DNA from: Streptomyces afghaniensis 772
Lineage (GTDB): Bacteria > Actinomycetota > Actinomycetes > Streptomycetales > Streptomycetaceae
Assembly (NCBI GenBank): GCA_000415505.1
Contig: KE354258.1
Span: 1 to 32,104 of the forward strand
Length of the DNA stretch: 32,104 bases
Direction of reading: 5' to 3'
Shown here: in pieces, positions 23,673 through 32,104 of the stretch
How the letters are laid out: each line of letters begins with the position of its first letter
Position numbering within the stretch: position 1 is the stretch's first letter
Notes under the pieces: generated by a model
The model's database searches: none
What the model was told of the DNA's origin: nothing
The model's input: the letters and a program-made list of their open reading frames with translations, nothing else
Made by a program: the position numbers and the translations under genes

Positions 23673-23840
23673 TCGGCAGGGCCGGGGTGATGGTCGGCGA
23701 CGCCGGTTTGCCGGGCAACGGCCTTGGTTTTCCCACGTCGTCCCATGAGGGCGACAGGCGGAGGGGAGCGAAGCGGGGGTGCAGGGGTGCGTGTGGCTTG
23801 AGGGTGCAGCCCGAGCCGCCACCCCCTCGGGGGCGGCTCG

Positions 23841-23881
23841 ATGAAAGCGCATCATGGAAATCGATTACCACTGTTTCAGTG
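23841..23881. promoter_or_regulatory. LacI-type operator cluster between dehydrogenase and operon 2
   Basis: TGGAAATCGATTACCA (23855-23870) is a near-perfect palindrome with the AAnCGnTT core. It is preceded by a third GAAAGCGC (23843-23850) and followed by CACTG-TTT-CAGTG (23869-23881), an exact inverted repeat. The sites lie about 325 bp upstream of the binding-protein gene and 250 bp from the dehydrogenase. Confidence 0.55.
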
Positions 23882-23943
23882 CGTGACCGTGGGGACCGAC
23901 TGCGCCGCCGTCGCCCCCCGACGTGCCCGGACGACCGCTTCAG

Positions 23944-24166
23944 CAACCGGTTCCCCATTCCGTTGCCGAGACGAGATCCGGCGCGCCCCCTGGTCAGGGG
24001 TGGTCCGGTCGCCCGTAGACGGCTGGTGTGCGGCGCCCGGAAACAGGTCTCACCGGCACTCTGGCTGATGAAGCCGAGGTTACACAGTCTTTTCGAAAAT
24101 TCGTCAAGGCTCTTGACGCGCCATCCCGACCGCAAGAAGCTCTGCCCCACGCACAACAACCGGTTG
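23944..24166. promoter_or_regulatory. Upstream region of operon 2 with AACCGGTT and TTTTCGAAAA palindromes
   Basis: CAACCGGTT at 23944-23952 and the perfect palindrome CAACCGGTTG at 24157-24166 share the AAnCGnTT core. TTTTCGAAAA (24090-24099) is a perfect palindrome like the TTTCGAAA near LacI-1. TTGACG at 24113 could be a -35 box, but no convincing -10 follows. The entire 608-bp gap 23596-24203 contains no credible gene and appears regulatory. Confidence 0.5.
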
Positions 24167-24203
24167 CCACAGCGAGCCGGAAAAGCAAGGAGGTGGTGCG
24201 TTC

Positions 24204-25553
24204 ATGCACCCACATGCTGGTGCTTCCCTGAGCCGCCGCCGTTTCCTCGCCCTGTCCGCGGCCGGTGCCGCGACCGGCGCGGCGGCGCTGAGCGGCTGCG
24301 CGATGCAGGTCTCCGGCGGTGTCAGCGGCGGCGGCGAGACGGTCACGCTGATGGTCAAGCCCGACGACATCTCCCCGGAGCTGGTCAGACAGGCCCAGAA
24401 GGACATCGGCGTCAAGATCGTCACGGTGCGCTACGACATCACCAAGCTCATCGGCATGATGACCAACGGCGCTCCACCCGACCTGGTCCGCGGGGTCGGT
24501 GCCACCGACGCGCCCTACTTCGCGGCGCGGGACGTGATGGAGGACCTGGACCCCTACTTCGCCCGGAGCAACATCCTCAGGGTCGACGACCTGGACCCGG
24601 TCAACGACCTGTGGCGCTTCGACGGCCGCACCCAGGGCATGGGCCCCCGCTACGGCATGGCGAAGGACTTCTCCCAGGACTCCATGTTCTGGTACAACAC
24701 CGCCCTCTTCGACAAGGCGGGCGTCGACTACCCGCCCGAGACGGAGCCGGTCACCTTCGAGGAGTGGCTGGAGAACGCCAAGCGGCTCACCCGGCGCAAG
24801 AGCGGCCAGACGACCGTCTTCGGCGGCAGCTACAACGGCGTGCTGACACCCAACCTCCTGGCGAGCCTGACGGCGGCGGCGGGAGGGAGCCTGTTCAGCG
24901 ACGACTTCTCCCGGGTCGACTTCACCACCCCCGAGGCCCGCAAGGCGCTGAACTGGTACATCGAGTACGGCCGGGCCAGGGTCGGCCCCAGCATCATCCA
25001 GCCGGACCCCAACACCTGGGACGGCCCCACGTTCCAGGCGAACCGCATGGCCATGTCCAACTCCGGCTACTGGCTCGGCGGGCTGATCAACGCCGACAAG
25101 AAGCTGGCGCCACTCGCCCGCCTCGCCCCGGCTCCGATCTTCGAGGGCGGTCAGCGGGTCAGCCCCTGCCAGGCCGGCACCGGACTGTGGATGCCGAAGA
25201 AGGCCAAGAACAAGGACGCCGCCTGGCGGGTCTTCGAGTGGTTCTTCGGCGAGGGACCGGCCAAGGCCCGCGCCTCCAGCGGCTGGGGCATCCCCACGCT
25301 GAAGTCCCTGCGCCCGCTGATGCCGGCCCAGGAGGACTACCAGAAGCGCGTGCTGAAGGTGCAGAACGCCGAGCTGAAGCACTTCTCGGTGATCGCCTAC
25401 ACCCCCTACGCCACGGCGGACTCGCTCTACGCCCTCTTCAACCAGGAGGCCCCGGCCGCGATGAACGGCCGGATGTCCGTCGACACCCTCGCGGGCCGCC
25501 TGAACTCGGCCATGAACGAGCAGCTCAAGCGCGGTAAGGAGCAGGTGGGATGA
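24204..25553 (+). CDS. Sugar-binding protein with Tat lipoprotein signal (ABC transporter)
   Basis: 449 residues. The N-terminus has a twin-arginine motif (SRRRFLAL) followed by a lipobox (ALSGC, Cys about 32), so it is probably exported folded and lipid-anchored. The mature protein is a family-1 solute-binding protein: VTLMVKPDDISPELVRQAQK, GMAKDFSQDSMFWYNTALFDKAG, TFEEWLENAKRLT, a motif run GPTFQANRMAMSNSGYWLGG, and WRVFEWFFGEGPAKA. AAGGAGG lies 10 nt before the ATG. It opens an operon with two permeases and two secreted polysaccharide-acting proteins; the ligand is presumably an oligosaccharide released by them. Confidence 0.9.
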   Translation: MHPHAGASLSRRRFLALSAAGAATGAAALSGCAMQVSGGVSGGGETVTLMVKPDDISPELVRQAQKDIGVKIVTVRYDITKLIGMMTNGAPPDLVRGVGATDAPYFAARDVMEDLDPYFARSNILRVDDLDPVNDLWRFDGRTQGMGPRYGMAKDFSQDSMFWYNTALFDKAGVDYPPETEPVTFEEWLENAKRLTRRKSGQTTVFGGSYNGVLTPNLLASLTAAAGGSLFSDDFSRVDFTTPEARKALNWYIEYGRARVGPSIIQPDPNTWDGPTFQANRMAMSNSGYWLGGLINADKKLAPLARLAPAPIFEGGQRVSPCQAGTGLWMPKKAKNKDAAWRVFEWFFGEGPAKARASSGWGIPTLKSLRPLMPAQEDYQKRVLKVQNAELKHFSVIAYTPYATADSLYALFNQEAPAAMNGRMSVDTLAGRLNSAMNEQLKRGKEQVG

Positions 25554-26548
25554 CGGTCGACCAGATACCCGCCACGGGGCGGACCGACCCGGCCGCGCGT
25601 GCCGGCCGCGCCACACCGGCCGCCCGGCGGCCCCGGATCTCCATGACCGCGCGCAGGCATCGCGCTTTCTACCTGTTCACCGCGCCCTGGATCATCGGTT
25701 TCCTGCTCCTGACGATCGTGCCGATGGCGTACGCGCTGTGGCTGAGCTTCACCACGTACGACGGCATCTCGCCGCACTGGCGCTACGTCGGTCTCGGCAA
25801 CTACTCGGAGCTGTTCTCCGACCCGCAGACCTGGAACTCCCTGGGCCGCACCGGCCTGTTCGCGCTCACGTCGGTGCCGCTGTCGATCATCGCCGGACTC
25901 GCGCTCGCCGTCCTGGTCAACCGGCCGGTCAAGGCGCGCGGGCTGTTCCGCACCCTGCTCTATCTGCCGGCCGTGGTGCCCCCGGTCGGTGTGGGCCTCA
26001 CCTTCAAGGCGCTCTTCGACCAGAACTCCGGTGCCGCCAACGGCGTCATCACCCTGTTCGGCTTCGACGCGCTCGGCTGGCTCGCCGACCCCTACGCCCG
26101 CTACGTGCTGCTGATGAGTGTGCTGTGGGCCGCCGGAAACGTCATGATCATCTCGCTGGCGGGCCTCCAGGACGTGCCCAGGGAACTCCACGAGGCCGCC
26201 CGGATCGACGGGGCGAGTGCCTGGCGGACCTTCCGCAGCATCACCGTGCCGCTGCTGTCGCCGGTGCTGCTCTTCCAGACCGTGACCGGCGTGATCGCCT
26301 CCGTGCAGACCATCATGCCGCTGCTGCTGTCACCCGACGGCACCACGGCCGGCGTCACCGCCCTGCCGCAGTCCAACTACCTCTACATGATGCACGTCTT
26401 CTCGCAGTACTTCGCGCTCGGCCGCTACGGCTACGCCTCCGCACTGCTGTGGGTGCTCTTCGTCCTGATCCTCATCGTGACCGGACTCATCTTCAAGTTC
26501 ACGTCCGGCGTGGTGTTCTACAACGTCGACCCGGAGGCGAAGAAGTGA
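25550..26548 (+). CDS. Sugar ABC permease (MalF type)
   Basis: 332 residues; the start overlaps the binding-protein stop (ATGA), implying translational coupling. After a basic, Pro/Ala-rich N-terminus come six predicted helices, the first at about 40-62 (FYLFTAPWIIGFLLLTIVPMAYALWL). The EAA loop is HEAARIDGASAWRTFRSITVP at about 218-238. The YVGLGNYSELFSDPQTWNSL stretch after helix 1 is the standard periplasmic loop of CUT1 MalF-like proteins. Confidence 0.93.
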   Translation: MTVDQIPATGRTDPAARAGRATPAARRPRISMTARRHRAFYLFTAPWIIGFLLLTIVPMAYALWLSFTTYDGISPHWRYVGLGNYSELFSDPQTWNSLGRTGLFALTSVPLSIIAGLALAVLVNRPVKARGLFRTLLYLPAVVPPVGVGLTFKALFDQNSGAANGVITLFGFDALGWLADPYARYVLLMSVLWAAGNVMIISLAGLQDVPRELHEAARIDGASAWRTFRSITVPLLSPVLLFQTVTGVIASVQTIMPLLLSPDGTTAGVTALPQSNYLYMMHVFSQYFALGRYGYASALLWVLFVLILIVTGLIFKFTSGVVFYNVDPEAKK

Positions 26549-27408
26549 CCGCCACCAGCCTGCCCCCGAACTCCGCGCCCCGGGTGCGGGTGCGCGCCAA
26601 CCGCCTCGTCCTCTACACGGTCCTCGTCGCCCTCACCGGGCTGTTCATCGGCCCCTTCGGCTGGCTGATCCTCTCCGGCCTGAAGACCCCGGCGGAACTG
26701 GCCGCCTCGCCCGTGCACTGGCTGCCCACCACCTTCCAATGGCAGAACTTCGCCGACGCCTTCAACCTGATCGACTTCCTCGGCTACGCCCGCAACTCCC
26801 TGATCATCGCCCTGATCTACGCCGTGCTCGTCACGCTCAGCTCGGCCTGGGTCGGCTTCGGTTTCGCCCGGCTGGAAGCCCCCGGCAAGAAGACGCTGTT
26901 CGGCATTCTCATCGGCTCGATGATGCTGCCCCAGATGATCACCCTGCTGCCGACGTACCTGATCTTCGCCAAGCTCGGCATGGTCGACACGTACTGGCCA
27001 TGGGTGTTCTGGGGACTGGCCGCCGCTCCCTATCTGGTCTTCCTCTTCCGGCAGTTCTTCGCCGGGCTGCCCCGTGAGCTGGAGGAGGCCGCGATCGTCG
27101 ACGGCTGCGGCTACGGCATGATCTTCTGGCGGATCTTCCTGCCGCAGTCCTGGCCGGTGCTGTCCGCGAGCTTCGTGATCGCCTTCACCTGGAGCTGGGG
27201 CGACTACATCGCGCCCCAACTCCTCCTGTCCACCGACAAGTCGACGCTCGCCGTCGCCGTCATGACGACGTACGTCACCTCGGCCGGCACCCCGGTCGCC
27301 AACCTCCAGGCCGCGGCCTCCGTGATGTACGTCGTGCCGATCCTGCTGATCTTCCTAGTCGCCCAGCGCGGCTTCGTCGCCGGCATGTCCACGACCGGAC
27401 TGAAGTAG
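26545..27408 (+). CDS. Carbohydrate ABC permease (MalG type)
   Basis: 287 residues from GTG 26545, which overlaps the previous stop (GTGA). The frame is open far upstream but that part lies inside the first permease and is not used. Six helices are apparent, starting LVLYTVLVALTGLFIGPFGWLI. The EAA loop is EEAAIVDGCGYGMIFWRIFLP (about 177-197). The protein ends QRGFVAGMSTTGLK, a typical MalG C-terminus. No ATPase gene follows. Confidence 0.92.
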   Translation: MTATSLPPNSAPRVRVRANRLVLYTVLVALTGLFIGPFGWLILSGLKTPAELAASPVHWLPTTFQWQNFADAFNLIDFLGYARNSLIIALIYAVLVTLSSAWVGFGFARLEAPGKKTLFGILIGSMMLPQMITLLPTYLIFAKLGMVDTYWPWVFWGLAAAPYLVFLFRQFFAGLPRELEEAAIVDGCGYGMIFWRIFLPQSWPVLSASFVIAFTWSWGDYIAPQLLLSTDKSTLAVAVMTTYVTSAGTPVANLQAAASVMYVVPILLIFLVAQRGFVAGMSTTGLK

Positions 27409-27441
27409 CCCCTCTACCGAACCTTTTGCAAGGAGTCACGC

Positions 27442-28974
27442 ATGAACACGCCCCTGTCACGCCGGACCACCCTCCAGGCCGCCGGTGTCATCGCTGCCGC
27501 CGGCCTGGCCGGCAGCATCGCGGGCACCGCGCAGGCCGCCGCGGCGGATGAGACCGGCACCACCGGCGACAGTGTGGTCATCCACCCGACGCTTCCGAAG
27601 GTGCCTGTCAACAACTCCTTCACGGTCAAGGTCCGGCCGCTCGGCGGCACCTGGCAGAAGCTCGGCGTCTACCTCGCCAAGCTCGCACTGATCGACGCGA
27701 GCACCGGCAGCAACAGAGCCCAGAGCTCCTCCTGGGCCGCCTTCGACTTCTCCGGCACGGTCGAGGTCGAGGTCACGTACAACCCGGGCGGCGGCGAGAA
27801 GGTCCGCATCCGCCCGGACTCGTACGGCATCCAGCCCGAGGTGCTCGGCAGCACCGCGCGCTTCACCCTGGACCGGCCCCGCAACCTGGTCGTCCAGATC
27901 GACGACAAGATCTTCGACTGCCTGCACCTGTTCGCGAACCCGATCGAGCGGGACGTGCCCACCGAGGGCGACAAGAAGGTCATGTACTTCGGGCCCGGTC
28001 TGCACACCCACCCCGACCGAACCCTCAAGGTGCCCAGCGGCACCACCGTCTACCTGGCCCCGGGCGCCGTCCTCACCTCCAGCGTGATCTTCGAGGGCGT
28101 GGAGAACTCCCGGCTGATCGGTCGCGGCGTGGTCTACGACACGACCGGCGGCGCGGTCTTCGTCCGCAAGTGCGAGAACGTCACGATCGACGGCGTCACG
28201 ATCCTCAACCCCCGGTACGAGAACATCAGGGTCGCCGAGTCCAAGAACCTCACCATCAAGAATCTGCGTGCCTTCAGTCACCAGGGCTGGGGTGACGGCA
28301 TCCAGCTCTACTGCTCCGAGAACGTCACGATCGACGGCTGCTTCCTGCGCACCTCCGACGACTCCGTCGCTCTCTACACCCACCGCTGGGACTTCTACGG
28401 CGACACCCGCAACATCACCGTCAGGAACTGCTCCCTCTGGGCCGATGTCGCCCACCCGATCAACATCGGCGTGCACGGCAATTCCGACACCCCGGAGGTG
28501 CTGGAGAACCTGCGCTACGAGAACATCGACATCCTCGACCACCGCGAGCCGCAGGTGACCTACCAGGGCGCCATCGCCTTCATGGTCGGTGACAGCAACA
28601 TCGTCCGGGACGTCAGGTTCGACGACATCCGCGTGGAGGACTTCCGCTGGGGCCAGCTCATCCACATGCGGGTCGAGTACAACCCGAAGTACAACACGTC
28701 GGCAGGCCGCGGCATCGAGTCCGTCTACATCAAGGACCTCAGCTACAACGGCAAGAACGCCGACCTCTCGATCATCGCCGGCCTCGACGCGGAGCACGCG
28801 ATCAAGGACGTCACCTTCGAGAACCTCCGCGTCAACGGCAGGGTGATCGCCGACAGCACTGGCAAGCCGAAGTGGTATCTGGCCTCGGACGGCGTGCCCA
28901 TGTTCGTCAACGAGCACGTGACGAACCTCAAGTTCCTCACCACCGCCGAGGCCGCGGCGGCCGCCGCGTCATGA
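27442..28974 (+). CDS. Tat-exported right-handed beta-helix glycosidase (GH28/GH49-like)
   Basis: 510 residues with AAGGAG 8 nt upstream of the ATG. A twin-arginine signal (LSRRTTLQAAGVIAAAGLAG, cleaved after AQA about residue 32) is followed by a beta-sandwich-like N-terminal part (50-150). A parallel beta-helix then begins near MYFGPGLHTH and VYLAPGAVL, with repeated short strands such as CENVTIDGVTI, SKNLTIKNL, SENVTIDGC and NITVRNC. Asp285 (WGDGIQLY) and Asp306-Asp307 (TSDDSVALY) are arranged as the three carboxylates of GH28 polygalacturonases and GH49 dextranases/isopullulanases. I cannot decide between those families; NTD and GHG motifs of classical GH28 are absent. It is the operon's secreted depolymerase candidate. 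Confidence 0.78.
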   Translation: MNTPLSRRTTLQAAGVIAAAGLAGSIAGTAQAAAADETGTTGDSVVIHPTLPKVPVNNSFTVKVRPLGGTWQKLGVYLAKLALIDASTGSNRAQSSSWAAFDFSGTVEVEVTYNPGGGEKVRIRPDSYGIQPEVLGSTARFTLDRPRNLVVQIDDKIFDCLHLFANPIERDVPTEGDKKVMYFGPGLHTHPDRTLKVPSGTTVYLAPGAVLTSSVIFEGVENSRLIGRGVVYDTTGGAVFVRKCENVTIDGVTILNPRYENIRVAESKNLTIKNLRAFSHQGWGDGIQLYCSENVTIDGCFLRTSDDSVALYTHRWDFYGDTRNITVRNCSLWADVAHPINIGVHGNSDTPEVLENLRYENIDILDHREPQVTYQGAIAFMVGDSNIVRDVRFDDIRVEDFRWGQLIHMRVEYNPKYNTSAGRGIESVYIKDLSYNGKNADLSIIAGLDAEHAIKDVTFENLRVNGRVIADSTGKPKWYLASDGVPMFVNEHVTNLKFLTTAEAAAAAAS

Positions 28975-29000
28975 CCACCGTCCCTGTGAGAAGCACTCCC

Positions 29001-32000
29001 ATGAGCACCCCCGCACCGAGCCGCCGTGGCTTCCTCGGCGGCGCGGCCGCCCTGTTGCTGGTGTCGGGAGCGAGCGGCCTGCTCGCGTCCGGCACCGCCC
29101 GGGCCGCCACGACCACGCCCCGGGCCTTCACCCACCCCGGCCTGCTGCACAGCGCCGACGACCTGACCCGCATGAAGGCCGCCGTCGCCGCCCAGCAATC
29201 CCCGATCTACGACGGCTTCCTCGCCTTCGCCGCCCACGCGCGCTCCAAGGCGACCTACGCCGTCCAGAACACCGGCCAGATCACCTCCTGGGGCCGCGGC
29301 CCGACCAACTTCCAGAACCAGGCCGTCGCCGACTCGGCCGCCGCCTACCAGACCGCGCTGATGTGGTGCATCACCGGCGAACGGGCCTACGCGGACAAGT
29401 CCCGGGACATCCTCAACGCCTGGTCGGCGTCGCTCACCGCCATCACTGGCGCGGACGGGCCACTCGGCGCCGGACTTCAGGCCTTCAAGTTCGTCAACGC
29501 GGCCGAGTTGCTCCAGTACACCGGGTACGACGGCTGGGCCGAGGACGACATCGCCCGCTGCAAGGAGTCCTTCCTGCGCGTCTGGTATCCGGCGATCTCC
29601 GGCTACATGCTCTACGCCAACGGCAACTGGGACCTGACGTCCATCCAGTCCATCCTGGCCATCGGCGTGTTCTGCGAGGAGCCCGCCCTCTTCGAGGACG
29701 CGCTGCGCTTCGCCGCCGCCGGCGCGGGCAACGGCAGCGTCCCGCACCGCATCGTCACCGACGCGGGACAGGGCCAGGAGTCCGGCCGCGACCAGGGCCA
29801 CGAGCAGCTCGCCGTCGGCCTGCTCGCGGACGCCGCGCAGGTCGCCTGGAACCAGGGCGTCGACCTGTACGCCTTCGACGGCAACCGGCTGCTGAAGAAC
29901 GTCGAGTACGCCGCCCGCTACAACCTCGGCGGCGACGTGCCCTTCGTCCCCGACCTGGACCGCACCGGCAAGTACGTCAAGAAGTCCGTCTCCGCCGTCG
30001 GACGCGGAAACCTGCCCCCGATCTACGAGATGGCCTACGCGCACTACGCCGGCGTCCGGGGCCTCGACACCCCCTACACCAAGGCGGCCGTCTTCCGCGG
30101 CACGGGCGGCGCCCGGGTCGTCGAGGGCAGCAACGACGACCTGCCGAGCTGGGGCACCCTCACCTTCGCGGGCACGAAGACCCCGGCCGCGGCCGCGCCC
30201 ACGGCTCCGGCCGGTGTCACGGCGGTGGGCGGCGACAAGTCCGTCACCGTGGCCTGGCTGCCGTCGGCGTGGGCCGAGTCGTACACGGTCCTGCGGGCGA
30301 CCGGAGCCGACGGGCCCTACGAGACGATCGCGACCGGCCTCGGCACGCCGCAGTACACCGACCGTGGCGCCCGCCCGGGCAGGCCCTCCTACTACACGGT
30401 CACGGCCACCAACTCCCGGGGCACCAGCGCCCGTTCCGCCTGGGCGGCGGCGGTCCCCGGGCTGCCCGACCCCTGGGCGACGCGGGACGTCGGAGACGTG
30501 CGGATCCCCGGCTCGGCCGTGTTCGACGGCGAGCGGTTCGTGCTGGAGGCGTCCGGCACCGCCGACACCCACCGCCTGGCGTACTTGCCGCTGCGCGGCG
30601 ACGGCACGATCACCGCGCGGATCGTGTATCCGCTCAGCTCCCAGTACTCCAAGATCGGCGTCACGATACGAGCGGGCCTGGACGCGGACGTCGCGCACGC
30701 CGCCATGCTGATCCAGGGCCTGCCGCTGCACACCTGGAGCGGCGTGTGGTCCGTACGGGCCAAGGCGGGAGCCGCCGTCAAGGGCACCGGCAGCACACCC
30801 GTGCCGCCGTCCCAGCAGCAGACGATCACGACGAGCGCCGCCTTCCCGATCTCGTCCCTCGGCACCCTGCCCGAGTCGGCGACTCCGCTTCGGGCCCCGT
30901 ACGTCGAGGGCGCGGGCGACGGCTACCGGCTGCGCATGCCGTACTGGGTCCGCGTGACCCGCCGGGGCGACCGCTGCACCGGAGCCATCTCCCCGGACGG
31001 CATCCGCTGGACCGAGGTCGGCTCCACCGACGTCGACCTCGGCAGCACGGCGTACGTCGGTCTCACCCTCACCTCCTGCCTCGGCGTCGACGAGGACTAC
31101 GCCGAGACCGGCACCGGCGCCTTCGACAACGTCAGCGTCGTCTCCCGGACCGCCGGCGAGGTCTGGTCCGTGCCCCGCCCGGCCACCGCCGCCGGCGACC
31201 TGCGGGCAGTCGCGGGCGCCGACGCGGTCGAGCTCGCCTGGACCGACCCGGACCTCTCCGCCCGCTACAAGGTGCTGCGCGCCACCACGGCCGACGGCCC
31301 CTACGAGACGATCGCCACCGGCATCGGCGCGGTCGGCTTCGGCACCCGCGTCCGGTACGCCGACGCCACCGGCACACCCGGCACGACGTACCACTACGCC
31401 GTCGCCAAGACCAACTGCGCCGGACGCGGCCCCCTGTCGGAGTCCGCCACGTCGACGATGCCGACACCGTCCAAGCCGCAACTCACTTCCGCCACCACGG
31501 TGTTCGCCAACAAGGGCGTGCCCTTCAAGCACCTCCTGCGCGCGTCTCACGAACCCATACGGTTCGCCGCGGACGGGCTGCCCGACGGCCTGCGCGTCGA
31601 CAAGCGCACCGGCCTGATCTCCGGAACACCCACGCAGACGGGCGAGTTCAAGGTCACCACCAGCGCGGGCAACGCCGCCGGAGACGACGGCGGCACCCTC
31701 ACCCTCACGGTGGGCACCCCGCCGCCGGCGCCCTGGACCTACGGCGACCTCGGGGACGTAGTCCTCGACGACCGCGCCTACGGCACCCTCGGCGTGGTCG
31801 CCGTCCGCACCCCCGGCAGCACCGCCCACGAGGACGGGACCTTCGTGGTGCGCGGCGCCGGAACCGACCTCACCGTCAACAACCAGGGCATGACCGGCCA
31901 GTTCGTACGACGGCCCGTCACCGGTGACTGCGAGGTCACCGCCCGTCTGGTCTCCCGCGCCGGAGCCACCGGCGACCGGGTCGGCCTGCTCATGGCCAAG

Positions 32001-32104
32001 TCCCTGTCGCCGTTCGACCAGGCGGCCGGGACGATCGTCACCGGCGGCACGAGCGCCCAGCTGATGCTGCCGCCGACCGTCGCCGGCAACGTCCACGTTC
32101 ACGG
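29001..32104 (+). CDS. Very large Tat-exported alginate-lyase-like multidomain protein, 3' truncated
   Basis: At least 1,034 residues, running off the window. Twin-arginine signal PSRRGFLGGAAALLLVSGAS. Residues about 40-390 form an alpha/alpha-toroid lyase-like domain (YANGNWDLTSIQSILAIGVF, ESGRDQGHEQLAVGLLADAA, WNQGVDLYAFDGNRLLKNVE). Then come an Fn3-type module (about 395-480), a lectin-like module opening DPWATRDVGDV, a second Fn3 module (about 730-820; both contain VLRAT..DGPYETIATG), a putative Ig-like module (GLPDGLRVDKRTGLISGTP) and another lectin-like module opening APWTYGDLGDV. It should degrade an extracellular acidic or related polysaccharide. ATG 29001 has GAGAAG upstream. An in-frame ATG at 28971 overlaps the previous stop (ATGA) and is a real alternative. 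Confidence 0.82.
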   Translation, partial: MSTPAPSRRGFLGGAAALLLVSGASGLLASGTARAATTTPRAFTHPGLLHSADDLTRMKAAVAAQQSPIYDGFLAFAAHARSKATYAVQNTGQITSWGRGPTNFQNQAVADSAAAYQTALMWCITGERAYADKSRDILNAWSASLTAITGADGPLGAGLQAFKFVNAAELLQYTGYDGWAEDDIARCKESFLRVWYPAISGYMLYANGNWDLTSIQSILAIGVFCEEPALFEDALRFAAAGAGNGSVPHRIVTDAGQGQESGRDQGHEQLAVGLLADAAQVAWNQGVDLYAFDGNRLLKNVEYAARYNLGGDVPFVPDLDRTGKYVKKSVSAVGRGNLPPIYEMAYAHYAGVRGLDTPYTKAAVFRGTGGARVVEGSNDDLPSWGTLTFAGTKTPAAAAPTAPAGVTAVGGDKSVTVAWLPSAWAESYTVLRATGADGPYETIATGLGTPQYTDRGARPGRPSYYTVTATNSRGTSARSAWAAAVPGLPDPWATRDVGDVRIPGSAVFDGERFVLEASGTADTHRLAYLPLRGDGTITARIVYPLSSQYSKIGVTIRAGLDADVAHAAMLIQGLPLHTWSGVWSVRAKAGAAVKGTGSTPVPPSQQQTITTSAAFPISSLGTLPESATPLRAPYVEGAGDGYRLRMPYWVRVTRRGDRCTGAISPDGIRWTEVGSTDVDLGSTAYVGLTLTSCLGVDEDYAETGTGAFDNVSVVSRTAGEVWSVPRPATAAGDLRAVAGADAVELAWTDPDLSARYKVLRATTADGPYETIATGIGAVGFGTRVRYADATGTPGTTYHYAVAKTNCAGRGPLSESATSTMPTPSKPQLTSATTVFANKGVPFKHLLRASHEPIRFAADGLPDGLRVDKRTGLISGTPTQTGEFKVTTSAGNAAGDDGGTLTLTVGTPPPAPWTYGDLGDVVLDDRAYGTLGVVAVRTPGSTAHEDGTFVVRGAGTDLTVNNQGMTGQFVRRPVTGDCEVTARLVSRAGATGDRVGLLMAKSLSPFDQAAGTIVTGGTSAQLMLPPTVAGNVHVH

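Noticed and set aside
23594-25537. 647-codon plus-strand frame
   Set aside because: Runs through the non-coding regulatory gap and out of frame across the binding-protein gene; Arg/Pro/Gly-rich with no domain.
28743-32102. Uninterrupted 1,119-codon reading frame on the minus strand
   Set aside because: It lies antisense to the beta-helix and alginate-lyase-like genes, is Gly/Ala/Asp/Val/Arg-rich low complexity without domains, and results from high G+C codon bias.
1-32104. CRISPR arrays, rRNA, complete tRNA genes
   Set aside because: None seen: no regularly spaced repeats with unique spacers and no rRNA or full tRNA signatures.

Overview
The window looks like chromosomal Streptomyces (or a close streptomycete relative). 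G+C is very high with GC-rich third codon positions, starts are often GTG, secreted proteins carry twin-arginine or Sec lipoprotein signals, and sugar ABC operons sit beside LacI regulators without their own ATPase gene. All product names come from reading the translated sequence; no database search was run.

Layout. Positions 1-4.1 kb hold a truncated GAF-domain regulator (-), an AidB-type acyl-CoA dehydrogenase (-) and a YihY/BrkB membrane protein (+). A repeat-rich 390-bp gap follows. 4.5-8.1 kb is a regulator/small-enzyme cluster: an NmrA-like SDR and an AraC regulator (divergent), a second AraC regulator, then a VOC protein and an SRPBCC protein diverging from a large palindrome. Three of these genes carry apparent single-base deletions or a nonsense codon. 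8.07-10.4 kb is accessory DNA of visibly lower G+C: an IS481-type transposase remnant, an HTH remnant, a protein resembling the TRADD-N-associated membrane domain family, and two related small membrane-anchored proteins. 10.6-13.8 kb has a streptogrisin-like protease, a secreted peptidoglycan-binding-like protein, an XRE/TM protein and a Rid-family protein.

From 13.9 kb to the end lies a carbohydrate-utilisation region. On the minus strand: LacI-2, solute-binding lipoprotein, two permeases, GH43 glycosidase, then LacI-1 (frameshifted as written). On the plus strand: a Tat lipoprotein binding protein, two permeases, a Tat-exported beta-helix glycosidase and a very large Tat-exported alginate-lyase-like multidomain protein that runs off the end. 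Between them is a D-2-hydroxyacid dehydrogenase. LacI-type AAnCGnTT palindromes occur upstream of all these units, and a 24-bp promoter/operator block is shared by LacI-1 and the dehydrogenase. This suggests one co-regulated locus in which secreted enzymes cleave a polysaccharide, two importers take up the fragments, and GH43 and the dehydrogenase act on products. Neither importer has an ATPase in view, as is usual for Streptomyces systems energised by the shared MsiK ATPase.

Most notable: the 50-bp near-perfect palindrome with mirror-image -35 boxes between the VOC and SRPBCC genes; the shared operator block; short tandem duplications that include the stop codons of two neighbouring genes; and the low-G+C island with the TRADD-N-associated-like membrane protein. 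The concentration of one-base deletions in G/C runs means sequence error must be excluded before any gene here is called a pseudogene.
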